DNA of 64,000 bases from NCBI GenBank assembly GCA_050951095.1, contig JBMNIQ010000005.1, positions 248,001 through 312,000 on the forward strand, in the 5' to 3' direction. Position 1 is the stretch's first letter; the number at the start of each line of letters is the position of its first letter. This document shows, piece after piece, positions 47,081 to 55,800 of the stretch. This DNA is from UMGS1519 sp050951095. Lineage in GTDB: Bacteria > Actinomycetota > Coriobacteriia > Coriobacteriales > Eggerthellaceae. The translations under genes and the position numbers were made by a program. The notes under the pieces were generated by a model that was not told the origin of the DNA, did not search any database, and saw only the letters and a program-made list of their open reading frames with translations.

Positions 47081-48715
47081 ATGCCCGAAGCCTACCAAGT
47101 GAATGAGATCGTGAACGCCATTGCGGCTGCCAGCAAGGTGCTGAGCTCCCGCAAGGACGAGATCAATCGTTTGAATGTCTTCCCCGTTCCCGACGGCGAT
47201 ACCGGTACGAACATGTCGCTGACGCTGGAGATGGTCGTGGACAACCTGTCCCGCCTTCCCATCGGCAGCAGCGGTGCGGAATACCGCAAGGCCATCACGA
47301 CCGGCGCGCTCATGGGCGCGCGCGGCAACTCCGGCGTGATCACGTCGCAGATCCTGCGCGGCCTGTGCGAGGGCTTCGCGGAGTCCGGTGCCGGGGAGAT
47401 GAACACCATGTCCCTGGACATGGCATTCCAGAAGGCGGTGGAAGTTGCGTTCCTGGCGGTCCGAAAAGCCGTCGAGGGCACCATCCTCACCGTCCTGCGC
47501 GACTCGGCGAAGGCGGCGCACAACGCCGCGGTGAGCGAGGCGACCACGGATGAGGCGCTGCGCCTGATCGTGGAGGAGGCCTACGCGTCCGTGAACCGCA
47601 CGCCCGAGCTGCTGCCCGTGCTGAAGGAGAACAACGTCGTGGACGCCGGCGGCTTCGGCCTGGCCATCTTCTTCGATGCGTTCTCTTCCGCCATCATGGG
47701 CCTGGAGCAGGAGCTCACGGACCAGTTCAAGACCGTCCGCCAGGAGCCGAAGGTCGAGATCGAGAACATCAACGACTGGGAGGGCTCGCATTACCGCTAC
47801 TGCAACGAGTTCCTGGTGGATTCCGACACGCTGGACAAAGAGGATGCGCTGAATTTCCTGTCCACCATGGGCGACTGCGAGCTGTGCGTGGGCGAGAACC
47901 CGAAGTTCAAGGTGCACGTGCATTCGAACACGCCTGACAAGGTGCTGAAGTACTTCCTGGACCGCGGCCAGATCTTCGAAGTGCACATCCACAACATGCA
48001 GATTCAGAGCCAGCAGCGCGTCGAGGGCCTGGAGGCGGAGGAGAAGGCCGCCCATAAGGCCATGGGCGTGGTTGCCGTGGCGCCCGGATCGGGCAACGCC
48101 GCCATCCTGAAGAGCCTCGGCGTCGACGTCGTGGTATCCGGCGGCCAGACCATGAACCCGTCCACGAAGGACCTTGTCGAGGCCGTTGAGCAGGCGAACG
48201 CCGACCAGGTCATCATCATGCCGAACAACTCGAATATCGTGCTTGCTGCGCAGAGCTGCGTGGAGGTCTCCGACATCCCGTGCGCCGTGGTTCCCACGGT
48301 CAGCGTGCCGCAGGGCTTCTCGGCCATGTTCGGCTACAGCCCCGAGGCGACGCTCGAGGAAAACGTCGAGAACATGACGGAGGCGTTTTCCGACGTGAAG
48401 ACCGGCGAGGTGACGCAGGCCATCAAGGACGCGAAGGACGCGCACGGCAATCCCATCAAGGAAGGCGACGTCATCGGCATCATCGACGGTTCCATCGAGT
48501 CCGTCGGAACGTCCGTCGAAGACGTCACCATGGGCATCCTGGAGAAGATGGATGCCGAGGACGCGGACAACATCACGCTGCTTGCCGGCGAGGACATGGA
48601 CGACGAGCGCTTCACGGCGCTGACGGAGCGCGTCGAGGGTGCGTTTGACGATGCCGAGGTGGATGCGCACCGCGGCGAGCAGCCCCTGTATCCCATCGTC
48701 CTTTCGGTAGAGTAG
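47081..48715 (+). CDS. fakA: Fatty acid kinase catalytic subunit FakA (DhaL/DAK2 family, YloV)
   Basis: A 544-residue protein. The N-terminal DhaL/DAK2 domain binds Mg-ATP (NRLNVFPVPDGDTGTNMSLT, GARGNSGVITSQILRG), followed by a middle domain and a C-terminal domain (about 300-544; MGVVAVAPGSGNAAILKSLG, NNSNIVLAAQ). FakA phosphorylates fatty acids delivered by FakB; the acyl phosphates feed PlsX/PlsY. plsX lies 5 kb downstream in the same block, so membrane-lipid supply is a shared theme. No fakB is in the window. Confidence 0.93.
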   Translation: MPEAYQVNEIVNAIAAASKVLSSRKDEINRLNVFPVPDGDTGTNMSLTLEMVVDNLSRLPIGSSGAEYRKAITTGALMGARGNSGVITSQILRGLCEGFAESGAGEMNTMSLDMAFQKAVEVAFLAVRKAVEGTILTVLRDSAKAAHNAAVSEATTDEALRLIVEEAYASVNRTPELLPVLKENNVVDAGGFGLAIFFDAFSSAIMGLEQELTDQFKTVRQEPKVEIENINDWEGSHYRYCNEFLVDSDTLDKEDALNFLSTMGDCELCVGENPKFKVHVHSNTPDKVLKYFLDRGQIFEVHIHNMQIQSQQRVEGLEAEEKAAHKAMGVVAVAPGSGNAAILKSLGVDVVVSGGQTMNPSTKDLVEAVEQANADQVIIMPNNSNIVLAAQSCVEVSDIPCAVVPTVSVPQGFSAMFGYSPEATLEENVENMTEAFSDVKTGEVTQAIKDAKDAHGNPIKEGDVIGIIDGSIESVGTSVEDVTMGILEKMDAEDADNITLLAGEDMDDERFTALTERVEGAFDDAEVDAHRGEQPLYPIVLSVE

Positions 48716-48722
48716 GCGCACG

Positions 48723-50933
48723 ATGGCTGCTGCCGCCGATCGCTCGAGCATCGATCGCCTGGCGGCCACGCTTGCGCTTGAACAGCCCGTAACAACCATC
48801 AACCAAGTGAGCCCGGCACGTGCGGACGTGCTGGGCCGTCTTGGCGTGCATACGGTGCGCGATCTGCTGTCGTTCTATCCGTTCCGCTACATCGATTTGA
48901 CGCGCGTGTCCGATATCGCCGGTGCGCGCATCGGCGATCAGGTGACGATCTCCGGCCAGATCTACGAGATGAAGCTGAAGCGCCCGCGCTACAACCTTCC
49001 CATTGTCGAGATGACGATCACGGACGGCACGGGCACGCTGATTGCGAGCTTCTTCCACCAGCAGTGGCTCATGAAGTCGTACCAGGCGGGGCAGACCGTG
49101 GCCATCTCCGGCAAGGTGGAGTTCAACTACGGGTTCAAGCGCATGACGAACCCGTTTATCCAAGAGCAGGAGGCCGGCGCCCCGGCCGGAGGGTTCGTGC
49201 TGCCGCTGCATCACGTTACGGAGAAGCTGTCGGCGAAGATGATGCGCCGCATCGTGGAGAACGGCCTGGCCGCCTGCCGCGGCCTGGACGACCCGCTGCC
49301 GCTTGACCTGCGCCTGCGGTATCGGCTCGTAAGCCGTCAGACGGCGCTGGCGAACATCCATTTCCCGCAGAGCATGGACGACGCGGCGCAGGCGCGCCGC
49401 CGGCTGGCGTACGAGGAGCTGCTCATGCTGGAGCTGCACCTGAAGTCCCGCCAGTTGTCCCGCATGGCCCATGTGCGGCCGACGGCGCACGTGGCGGACG
49501 GCCCGCATACGGCCGCTCTGGCGCAGGCGCTGCCGTTCGCGCTGACGGACGAGCAGGAACAGGCGCGCGACGAGCTGCTGCGCGTCATGGCCGCGCCGTT
49601 TCCCGCAAACCACCTGCTGCTGGGCGATGTGGGCACCGGCAAGACCGTCGTGGCCGCATTCGGCCTGACGGCGGCCGCGGATACCGGCACGCAGGCGCTC
49701 ATGATGGCGCCCACGGAGGTGCTGGCGCACCAGTACGGCCAGAAGCTGGGGCCGCTGCTGGACGCGGCGGGCGTTTCCTGGGGGCTGCTCACGGCCGCCA
49801 CGCCGCCCGAAGAGCGCGCGCGTCTTGTGGCGGGCATCGGCGACGGGTCGCTGACCGTGCTGTTCGGCACGCAGGCCCTGCTGGAAGACGACGTCATCGT
49901 GCCCCACGTCAGCTTCGTGGTCATCGACGAGCAGCAGCGCTTCGGCGTGGAGCAGCGCCGGGCGCTGGTGGCGAAGGGGAAGGCGCCGGACGTGCTGTCC
50001 ATGACGGCCACGCCCATTCCGCGCAGCCTGGCGCTGACCATCTACGGCGACATGACGCTTTCGTACCTGCGCCATCGCCCGCGCAACGCGGCGGGCACGC
50101 AGACCACGGTGTGCGACTGGCAGCAGAAGGGCATCGCGTACGATGCCGCGAAGCAGGCCCTGGCCCAGGGCCGCCAGGTGTACGTGGTGTGCCCGTTGGT
50201 GGGGAGCAAGGCGGACGGCGCCCCCGACAAGGGCGGGAAGAAGCGCGCCGGCATCCTGGAGGAGGGGCGCGACGACGAGCATCTTGCGGCGGATGCGGTG
50301 AGCATCGAAAGCGAGGCGGACCTGCTTCAAACGGATTCGCATGCGGCGCTCGATCACGCGCAGTTCCTGCAGCAGAAGGTGTTCCCGGATGCGCGCGTCG
50401 GCGTGCTGCACGGCCGCCTGTCCGGGCCGGAGAAGGACTCCGTCATGCAGGATTTCCGCGCCGGGCGCATCCAGGTGCTGGTGGCCACGACGGTCATCGA
50501 GGTGGGCGTGGATGTTCCGAACGCCACGGTCATGATCGTGGAGGATGCGGACCGGTTCGGCCTGGCGCAGCTGCACCAGCTGCGCGGGCGCGTGGGGCGC
50601 GGGGACGTTCCCGGCCAGGTGTTCCTCATCTCGGATTCGCGCGCGCCCGTGGCGGTGCGGCGGCTGCAGGCCATGGAGCGCACGCAGGACGGCTTCGAGC
50701 TGTCGGAATACGACCTGTCGCTGCGGCGCGAGGGCGATATCCTGGGCAATCGCCAGCACGGCGCCTCCACGCTGAAGCTGGTGAACATCATGCGCGACCG
50801 CGGTATGATCGAGGCGGCTCATAGCGATGCCGCCGCGCTGCTGGAACGCGATCCGCAGCTGCAGGCGCCGGAACACGAGGCGCTGGCGCGCGAGCTGCGC
50901 ATACTGTTCCCTGACGAGAAAGGACGGGCCTAG
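48723..50933 (+). CDS. recG: ATP-dependent DNA helicase RecG
   Basis: A 736-residue branch-migration helicase for stalled forks. The N-terminal wedge/OB domain (ISGQIYEMKLKRPRYNLPIV) precedes motor domain 1, with Walker A LLGDVGTGKTVVAAF and MAPTEVLAHQYG. Motor domain 2 follows (RIQVLVATTVIEVGVDVPNA, LHQLRGRVGRGDVPGQVFL). Motif II reads DEQQ (residues 402-405) in VIDEQQRFGVEQR, where RecG normally has DEQH. An Asp/Glu/Lys-rich insert of about 45 residues lies near 495-540. ATG 48723 is 7 nt after the fakA stop. Confidence 0.94.
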   Translation: MAAAADRSSIDRLAATLALEQPVTTINQVSPARADVLGRLGVHTVRDLLSFYPFRYIDLTRVSDIAGARIGDQVTISGQIYEMKLKRPRYNLPIVEMTITDGTGTLIASFFHQQWLMKSYQAGQTVAISGKVEFNYGFKRMTNPFIQEQEAGAPAGGFVLPLHHVTEKLSAKMMRRIVENGLAACRGLDDPLPLDLRLRYRLVSRQTALANIHFPQSMDDAAQARRRLAYEELLMLELHLKSRQLSRMAHVRPTAHVADGPHTAALAQALPFALTDEQEQARDELLRVMAAPFPANHLLLGDVGTGKTVVAAFGLTAAADTGTQALMMAPTEVLAHQYGQKLGPLLDAAGVSWGLLTAATPPEERARLVAGIGDGSLTVLFGTQALLEDDVIVPHVSFVVIDEQQRFGVEQRRALVAKGKAPDVLSMTATPIPRSLALTIYGDMTLSYLRHRPRNAAGTQTTVCDWQQKGIAYDAAKQALAQGRQVYVVCPLVGSKADGAPDKGGKKRAGILEEGRDDEHLAADAVSIESEADLLQTDSHAALDHAQFLQQKVFPDARVGVLHGRLSGPEKDSVMQDFRAGRIQVLVATTVIEVGVDVPNATVMIVEDADRFGLAQLHQLRGRVGRGDVPGQVFLISDSRAPVAVRRLQAMERTQDGFELSEYDLSLRREGDILGNRQHGASTLKLVNIMRDRGMIEAAHSDAAALLERDPQLQAPEHEALARELRILFPDEKGRA

Positions 50934-51563
50934 ATGGGACGGGCACGGGGTAGGAAGAACCAGGCGAACGCGCCGCGGTCGGTGCGCATCGTGGCCGGCA
51001 TCTGGCGCGGGCATCTGCTGAAGGCGCCGGCGGCTCAGACGACGCGTCCCACGACGGACCGTGTGAAGGAGGCCATGATGAGCTCCATCTTCAGCGCGCG
51101 CGGCGGATTCGACGGCGCGCAGGTGCTGGACGCCTTCGCCGGCAGCGGGGCATTGGGCCTGGAGGCGCTGTCGCGCGGGGCGGCGCGCGTGCGCTTCTGC
51201 GAGGCGGATGCCGCGGCGCTGCGCATCCTGCAGGGCAACATCGCGTCGCTCGACGGTGCGGCCGAACACGTGGATGTGCGCCGGGGCGATGCGTTCAAGG
51301 TGGCCGGCGCCGCGCTTGCGCAGCCGTTCGATCTGGTCCTGCTGGATCCTCCGTACGCCACGCCTGCCGAGCAGGTTGCGGACTTCATCGAGGGGTTGCG
51401 CGCCTCCGGCGCCCTGGCCCCCGATGCGCTGGTGTGCTACGAGCATGCGGAATCGGACGATTCAGCCGTGCGCAGCGAATGCGAACGGATACAATGGAAC
51501 GTACTCAAATCGAAATCGTACGGCGATATCGCCTTCTCCCTCTTGAGAAAGGAATACGAATGA
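50934..51563 (+). CDS. rsmD: 16S rRNA (guanine966-N2)-methyltransferase RsmD
   Basis: A 209-residue RsmD. VRIVAGIWRGHLLKAPAA, TTRPTTDRVKEAMMSSIFSA, the SAM motif VLDAFAGSGALGLEALSRGA and the catalytic DLVLLDPPYATP are all present. It methylates G966 in the 30S head. It starts one base after recG and overlaps coaD (ATGA). Confidence 0.95.
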   Translation: MGRARGRKNQANAPRSVRIVAGIWRGHLLKAPAAQTTRPTTDRVKEAMMSSIFSARGGFDGAQVLDAFAGSGALGLEALSRGAARVRFCEADAAALRILQGNIASLDGAAEHVDVRRGDAFKVAGAALAQPFDLVLLDPPYATPAEQVADFIEGLRASGALAPDALVCYEHAESDDSAVRSECERIQWNVLKSKSYGDIAFSLLRKEYE

Positions 51564-52045
51564 AACGTGCATTAGTGCCCGGAACATTCGACCCCATCAC
51601 AAACGGGCATCTGGATGTCATCTCCCGCGCCGCGAGCATCTTCGACGAAGTGATCGTGGCCGTGGCGAAATCCGAGAAGAAGCATACGCTGTTCCCGCTG
51701 GATGAACGTCTGGAGCTGGCGCGCGAGGCAACGGCGACGCTCCCTAACGTGAAGTGCATCTCGTTCACCGGCCTGCTGGTGGACCTGGCAGACGAGGTGG
51801 ACGCGCATGCCGTGGTGAAGGGTCTGCGCGCCATCACGGACTTCGAGTACGAGTTCCAGATGGCGGCGCTGAACAACACCATGCGCAAGAACGTGGAGAC
51901 GTTCTTCATCATGTCGCCCCCGGAGTACATGTACCTGTCCAGCTCCATCCTGCGCGAGATGGCATCCATGGGCGGCGACGTCTCCGATTTCGTCCCCCCG
52001 TGCGTCATCCCCGCGTTCAAGCGCGTGTATCCGCAAATGAAGTAG
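51560..52045 (+). CDS. coaD: Phosphopantetheine adenylyltransferase
   Basis: A 161-residue CoaD, the fourth step of coenzyme A synthesis. The nucleotidyl-transfer motif is PGTFDPITNGHLDVI, and VVKGLRAITDFEYEFQMAAL followed by NNTMR and YMYLSSSILREMASMGGDVS are family signatures. The rsmD-coaD pair is widely conserved. Confidence 0.96.
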   Translation: MKRALVPGTFDPITNGHLDVISRAASIFDEVIVAVAKSEKKHTLFPLDERLELAREATATLPNVKCISFTGLLVDLADEVDAHAVVKGLRAITDFEYEFQMAALNNTMRKNVETFFIMSPPEYMYLSSSILREMASMGGDVSDFVPPCVIPAFKRVYPQMK

Positions 52046-52070
52046 AGAAGTCGTGACGTAGATTTTCTCG

Positions 52071-52079
52071 TGTTACTAT
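52071..52079 (+). promoter_or_regulatory. Extended -10 promoter upstream of the coiled-coil/yceD genes
   Basis: TGTTACTAT is an extended -10 box 26 nt after the coaD stop, with a predicted start near 52086. The -35 region is weak. Confidence 0.5.
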
Positions 52080-52141
52080 GTCAGGACGAATAGATAAGTA
52101 AATAAATCGCACTGTAATTGCAGCATAAGGAAGGACACCAC

Positions 52142-52633
52142 ATGGTAGATGAGACCGGCGTCTTGGGTTTGATTGACGAGCTCTCCATTCTTCTGGAGGA
52201 TGCTAAGCCGGTATTCGGGCGAAACAACCTGAGGCAGATCGATGCCCAGGCGGCTTTCGATATCATCGACGAGATCAGGGACCTGTTCCCCAGCGAGTTC
52301 GCCCAGTCCCGACAGATTGTGCGCGAGCGCCAGAGCCTGCTTGACGACGCCGAGGCCGAGGCGAACCGCATGATCGAAGATGCGCGCAGCCAGGCCATGA
52401 CCATCGCAAGCGAGCAGGAGATCGTCCGCATCTCCCAGCAGCAGGCAGACCAGATCATGGCCGAGACCCGCGAGCTGGAGCGCGAGACGCGCGCCGGTGC
52501 GGAGGATTACGCCGACGAGGTGTTCGGCCATGTCGAGCAGAGCCTGGACACGCTGCTGAACAATGTGCGCCGCTGCCGCGATCGCCTGAATGCGAACGCC
52601 ATCTCCGGTGGAAACGGAGCACCGCGCCAGTAA
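52142..52633 (+). CDS. Coiled-coil protein, DivIVA-like/ATP-synthase-b-like helical
   Basis: A 163-residue mostly helical protein. Residues 15-60 resemble the start of actinobacterial cell-division-initiation-like proteins (DELSILLEDAKPVFGRNNLR, AFDIIDEIRDLFPSEFAQSR). Residues 60-140 are a long Glu/Ala/Arg-rich coiled coil (LLDDAEAEANRMIEDARSQA). The C-terminus is Asn/Gly-rich. No signal or membrane span is seen. A similar coiled-coil gene often precedes yceD-rpmF in actinomycetes. Its function is unknown. It follows AAGGAAGGA and shares a TAATG junction with the next gene. Confidence 0.8.
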   Translation: MVDETGVLGLIDELSILLEDAKPVFGRNNLRQIDAQAAFDIIDEIRDLFPSEFAQSRQIVRERQSLLDDAEAEANRMIEDARSQAMTIASEQEIVRISQQQADQIMAETRELERETRAGAEDYADEVFGHVEQSLDTLLNNVRRCRDRLNANAISGGNGAPRQ

Positions 52634-53190
52634 TGACCCAGGTCATAATAGACATTCCCGATAATATCTCCGACCTTGCGGAGAGCCTTTCGTTTTCCGG
52701 CACGTTGGATCTGCCCGAGCTGACGTCGGGGCCGGATACGTTCACGTTCCGGGAGCCGCTTTCCTGGAACGTGATGGTGGTGAACTCCGGAGACAAGGAG
52801 CTGCTGGTCACCGGCACCGTGCAGGGCACGGCGCAGGCCACGTGCGGCCGCTGCCTCGATGATTTCGAGCTGCCGCTTACCGGGGAGATAGAGGGCTATT
52901 GGCTGACGGAGGATCCCGGCGACGATGTCCCCGAAGACTTGGCGGAAGACGAGTTCGAGGTCATCGGCGAAGATCGCCAGATGGACCTGTTCCCGTTCAT
53001 CCAGGCGGCGCTTGTCCTGGCGCTGCCGTTCGTGCCGCTGTGCCGCGAGGACTGCAAGGGCCTGTGCCCGCAATGCGGGAAGAACCTGAACGACGGCCCG
53101 TGCGACTGCGTCCCGGAGCCGGACGACGGCATCGACCCGAACAACCCGTTCGCGGTGCTGAAGGGTATGGATTTCTCGAGCGATAATTAG
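52633..53190 (+). CDS. YceD/DUF177 family protein
   Basis: A 185-residue YceD-type protein, linked in E. coli and plants to 23S rRNA accumulation and usually next to rpmF. Cysteines form probable zinc pairs: CGRCLDDFELPL, and CREDCKGLCPQCGKNLNDGP then CDC. The Asp/Glu-rich middle (EDPGDDVPEDLAEDEFEVIG) is typical. It overlaps the previous stop by 1 nt and lies 156 nt before rpmF, which has its own promoter. Confidence 0.9.
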   Translation: MTQVIIDIPDNISDLAESLSFSGTLDLPELTSGPDTFTFREPLSWNVMVVNSGDKELLVTGTVQGTAQATCGRCLDDFELPLTGEIEGYWLTEDPGDDVPEDLAEDEFEVIGEDRQMDLFPFIQAALVLALPFVPLCREDCKGLCPQCGKNLNDGPCDCVPEPDDGIDPNNPFAVLKGMDFSSDN

Positions 53191-53259
53191 CGGTCATCGC
53201 TTTCGGGAGGCGTTTCGTGCGGCGTTTGTGGATGGTTGCACGCATTACGCAATCTCGCC

Positions 53260-53288
53260 TTGCATAGAGACGTTTTATTTGCTAATAT
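53260..53288 (+). promoter_or_regulatory. Promoter of rpmF
   Basis: TTGCAT (53260-53265), 17 nt, TAATAT (53283-53288). The start is near 53295, about 52 nt before the ATG. Confidence 0.8.
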
Positions 53289-53346
53289 CCATCTTCGTGT
53301 TTATGAAGAAGAACGAGCAAACAGCTCGGTAGAAGGAGTATCGATC

Positions 53347-53526
53347 ATGGCTGTACCTAAGAGGAAGACGGGCCGTTCCCGCACCAATTCTCGCAAGAGC
53401 GCGAACATGAAGATGAAGGCCCCTGCCCGCTCCATCTGCCCCCAGTGCGGTGAAGTGAAGCTGCCGCACCGCGTCTGCGGCAATTGCGGCTACTATCGCG
53501 ATCGCGAGGTCATCGAGACCGCCTAG
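53347..53526 (+). CDS. rpmF: 50S ribosomal protein bL32, zinc form
   Basis: A 59-residue bL32: AVPKRKTGRSRTNSRKSANM, then SICPQCGEVKLPHRVCGNCG. The CPQC and CGNC pairs bind zinc. Its own promoter and terminator surround it, so it can be expressed apart from yceD and plsX. Confidence 0.97.
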   Translation: MAVPKRKTGRSRTNSRKSANMKMKAPARSICPQCGEVKLPHRVCGNCGYYRDREVIETA

Positions 53527-53546
53527 TTTGCGGAGAACGCTATTGC

Positions 53547-53582
53547 GAACCCCCAGGCCGTATGCGGCTTGGGGGTTCTTTT
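53547..53582 (+). terminator. Intrinsic terminator after rpmF
   Basis: GAACCCCCAGGCCG (53547-53560) pairs with CGGCTTGGGGGTTC (53565-53578), with one G-U pair, followed by TTTT. Confidence 0.88.
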
Positions 53583-53748
53583 GCGTGCCCATGCCTCGGA
53601 CGCGCGGGCTGTTCCGTTTCCGCTCTGCCGTTCATGAGGGGGACTTTTTATGGTGCTGTCGGCGGGTGCGTCGCAAGGGGCGTTCCCACCTTCTATAATG
53701 GAGTTTCAAACAGTGAGCACTACGCACTCCGAACAGGAAGGACGCGAA

Positions 53749-54777
53749 ATGGATAGCGCTATCGCAGTGGCCGTCGACGCCATGGGCGGCGACGATGCCC
53801 CCGGCGTCGTGTTGGACGGCGTCGCCCAGGCATTGGAAGAGCTTTCGCAGCTGAACGTCCTGCTGTGCGGGCCGGCCTCCGTTGTGGAGCCGTTCGCCGC
53901 CGAGCACGAGCGCTGCGAGGCCGTGCCGTGCACCGAGGTCATCGGCATGGGCGAGCATCCGGCGAAGGCCGTGCGCGAGAAGAAGGACTCGTCCATCGTG
54001 GTGGGCTGCCGCCTGGTGAAGGAAGGCCGCGCCGCCGGCTTCTTCACGGCGGGCTCCACCGGTGCGGGCCTGGCGGCCGGCACGCTGGTCATCGGCCGCA
54101 TCAAGGGCGTGAAGCGCCCGGCCATCGCCACGGCCGTCCCGAAGCCGGGGCGTCCGCTGGTGCTGTGCGACGTGGGTGCGAATGCGGACTGCAAAGCGGC
54201 GTACCTGGTGCAGTTCGCGCAGATGGCAAGCGTGTACGCGAACCTGGTGCTGGGCGTTGAGAAGCCCGAGGTCGGCCTGCTGAACATCGGTTCCGAGGAC
54301 ACGAAGGGATCGCAGTTCGCGCAGGAGTGCTTCGCGCTGCTGAAGGAGCAGGTGCCGAACTTCAAGGGCAATGCCGAGGGAACCAGTTTGCTGACGGACG
54401 AATTCGACGTCGTCGTCACGGACGGCTTCACCGGCAACGTGTGCCTGAAGACGTTCGAGGGCACGGCGCAGTTCCTGGGCAACCAGCTGAAGCAGGCGCT
54501 TGCGTCGGCTGCCGGCAACGACCGCAGCGAGGCGGCTGCGGGCGCGTCCAAGCTGGTCATGGGCGGTCTGGCGCAGCTGAAGAAGACGCTGGACCCGGAT
54601 GCCATGGGCGGTGCGCCCATCCTGGGTCTGAAGGGCACGGTGCTCATCGGCCACGGCGCTTCGAACGCGCGGGCCATCAAGAACGGCGTGCTGGCCACGG
54701 CGCGCTGCGTAGAGCTGGGCGTCACGGAGGTAACGGAGCGGGCCGTCGCCCTCCAGCGCGCAGCGGAGGAACGATAA
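53749..54777 (+). CDS. plsX: Phosphate acyltransferase PlsX
   Basis: A 342-residue PlsX that makes acyl phosphate from acyl-ACP for phosphatidic acid synthesis. VAVDAMGGDDAPGVVLDGVA, FFTAGSTGAGLAAGTLVIGR and GVKRPAIATAVP are conserved. LCDVGANADCKAAYLVQFAQ, VVTDGFTGNVCLKTFEGTAQ and the C-terminal GLKGTVLIGHGASNARAIKN are also conserved. ATG 53749 follows AGGAAGGA. The gene heads plsX-rnc-smc-ftsY, a widespread order. No acpP lies between plsX and rnc, where it is often found. Confidence 0.95.
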   Translation: MDSAIAVAVDAMGGDDAPGVVLDGVAQALEELSQLNVLLCGPASVVEPFAAEHERCEAVPCTEVIGMGEHPAKAVREKKDSSIVVGCRLVKEGRAAGFFTAGSTGAGLAAGTLVIGRIKGVKRPAIATAVPKPGRPLVLCDVGANADCKAAYLVQFAQMASVYANLVLGVEKPEVGLLNIGSEDTKGSQFAQECFALLKEQVPNFKGNAEGTSLLTDEFDVVVTDGFTGNVCLKTFEGTAQFLGNQLKQALASAAGNDRSEAAAGASKLVMGGLAQLKKTLDPDAMGGAPILGLKGTVLIGHGASNARAIKNGVLATARCVELGVTEVTERAVALQRAAEER

Positions 54778-54868
54778 CGGAGGACTGCCGCGCCCGGCGC
54801 GCGGCTTGAGAGCACGGGGCGGGCCGCCCTCTGCGGCGGACCCGTCCCGGTTTCATAAGGGAGCGGTG

Positions 54869-55792
54869 ATGAACCAGGAACGGAAGCAGGTACCCGATTC
54901 CGAGCGCTTGGAGAAGGCGCAACGGGAAATCGGCTACCGATTCAAGGATCCGGATCTCCTGAAGAAGGCGCTGACGCATCCGTCGGCCGTGGAGACCCAG
55001 ACAACGGAGCGTTCGTACGAGCGGTTGGAATTTCTCGGAGACAGCGTGCTAGGCGTTATCGTGGCGCAGGCTGCTTTCGACAAATTCCCCGACTTGGACG
55101 AGGGCGGCTTGACGCGCATCAAGGTGGCGCTCGTGGCGGGCTCCACGCTGTCCGAAGTGGCGCAGGAGCTCGGGTTCGCCGAGGTCATCCTGTTCGGCAA
55201 TTCGGAAGTGGGCACGGGGCGCCGCGGCATGCACTCTGCGCTGGAGAACGTGTACGAGGCCGTGGTGGCGGCGCTGTATCTGGACGGCGGGTTCGAAGAG
55301 GCGCGCAAGTTCATAGAGCGCACGCTGCTGCCGCGCATGACCATCGACTACGCCGCCCGTCCCGAGAATCCGAAATCCGCGTTGCAGGAGCGCCTGCAGG
55401 AAGACGGCATCACGCCCACGTACCAGCTGGTGGAGACGCAGGGACCGCCGCATGACCGCACGTTCGTGAGCGCCGTGTTCGCCGGCGTGCAGGCGTTGGC
55501 GCGCGGTGTGGGCCGCACGAAGAAGGAAGCCGAGAGCCAGGCGGCCGATACGGCGCTGCGCGAGCTGCAGAAGCGCGACGCGGAGTCGAAGAAGGACGCG
55601 AACGCCGCGAAGAAGGCCGCGAAGAAGGCCGCGAAGAAGCGCCGCAAGGCCGTGCAGAAGGCGGACAAGGCGGCCCAGAAAGCGGATAAGGCCGTTCAGA
55701 AGGCCGAAAAGGAAGCGAAGAAGGCGCAATCCGCCGTTGAGGGCAACGGCCGGCCCGTGCCGCCGGACGGCTACGACGAGAAGCGCAACTAG
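54869..55792 (+). CDS. rnc: Ribonuclease III with Lys/Ala-rich C-terminal tail
   Basis: A 307-residue double-strand-specific endonuclease for rRNA and mRNA processing. The catalytic signature is ERLEFLGDSVLG (Asp58). The second metal-ligand cluster reads ALENVYEAVVAALYLDGG: Glu130 is kept, but the usual Asp three residues before it is Asn127. A dsRNA-binding domain follows (about 170-237, NPKSALQERLQEDGITPTYQ, GVGRTKKEAESQAADTALRE). Residues 238-307 are a tail rich in Lys and Ala (NAAKKAAKKAAKKRRKAVQK), absent from most RNase III, which are about 230 residues. It could hold RNA or ribosomes electrostatically. Confidence 0.94.
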   Translation: MNQERKQVPDSERLEKAQREIGYRFKDPDLLKKALTHPSAVETQTTERSYERLEFLGDSVLGVIVAQAAFDKFPDLDEGGLTRIKVALVAGSTLSEVAQELGFAEVILFGNSEVGTGRRGMHSALENVYEAVVAALYLDGGFEEARKFIERTLLPRMTIDYAARPENPKSALQERLQEDGITPTYQLVETQGPPHDRTFVSAVFAGVQALARGVGRTKKEAESQAADTALRELQKRDAESKKDANAAKKAAKKAAKKRRKAVQKADKAAQKADKAVQKAEKEAKKAQSAVEGNGRPVPPDGYDEKRN

Positions 55793-55800
55793 GATCATCC

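Noticed and set aside
48612..51446. A very long open frame antisense to recG-rsmD
   Set aside because: Its translation is a composition artefact (His/Arg/Leu/Val-rich, no motifs). The plus strand carries clear recG and rsmD; long antisense frames are expected at this GC content.
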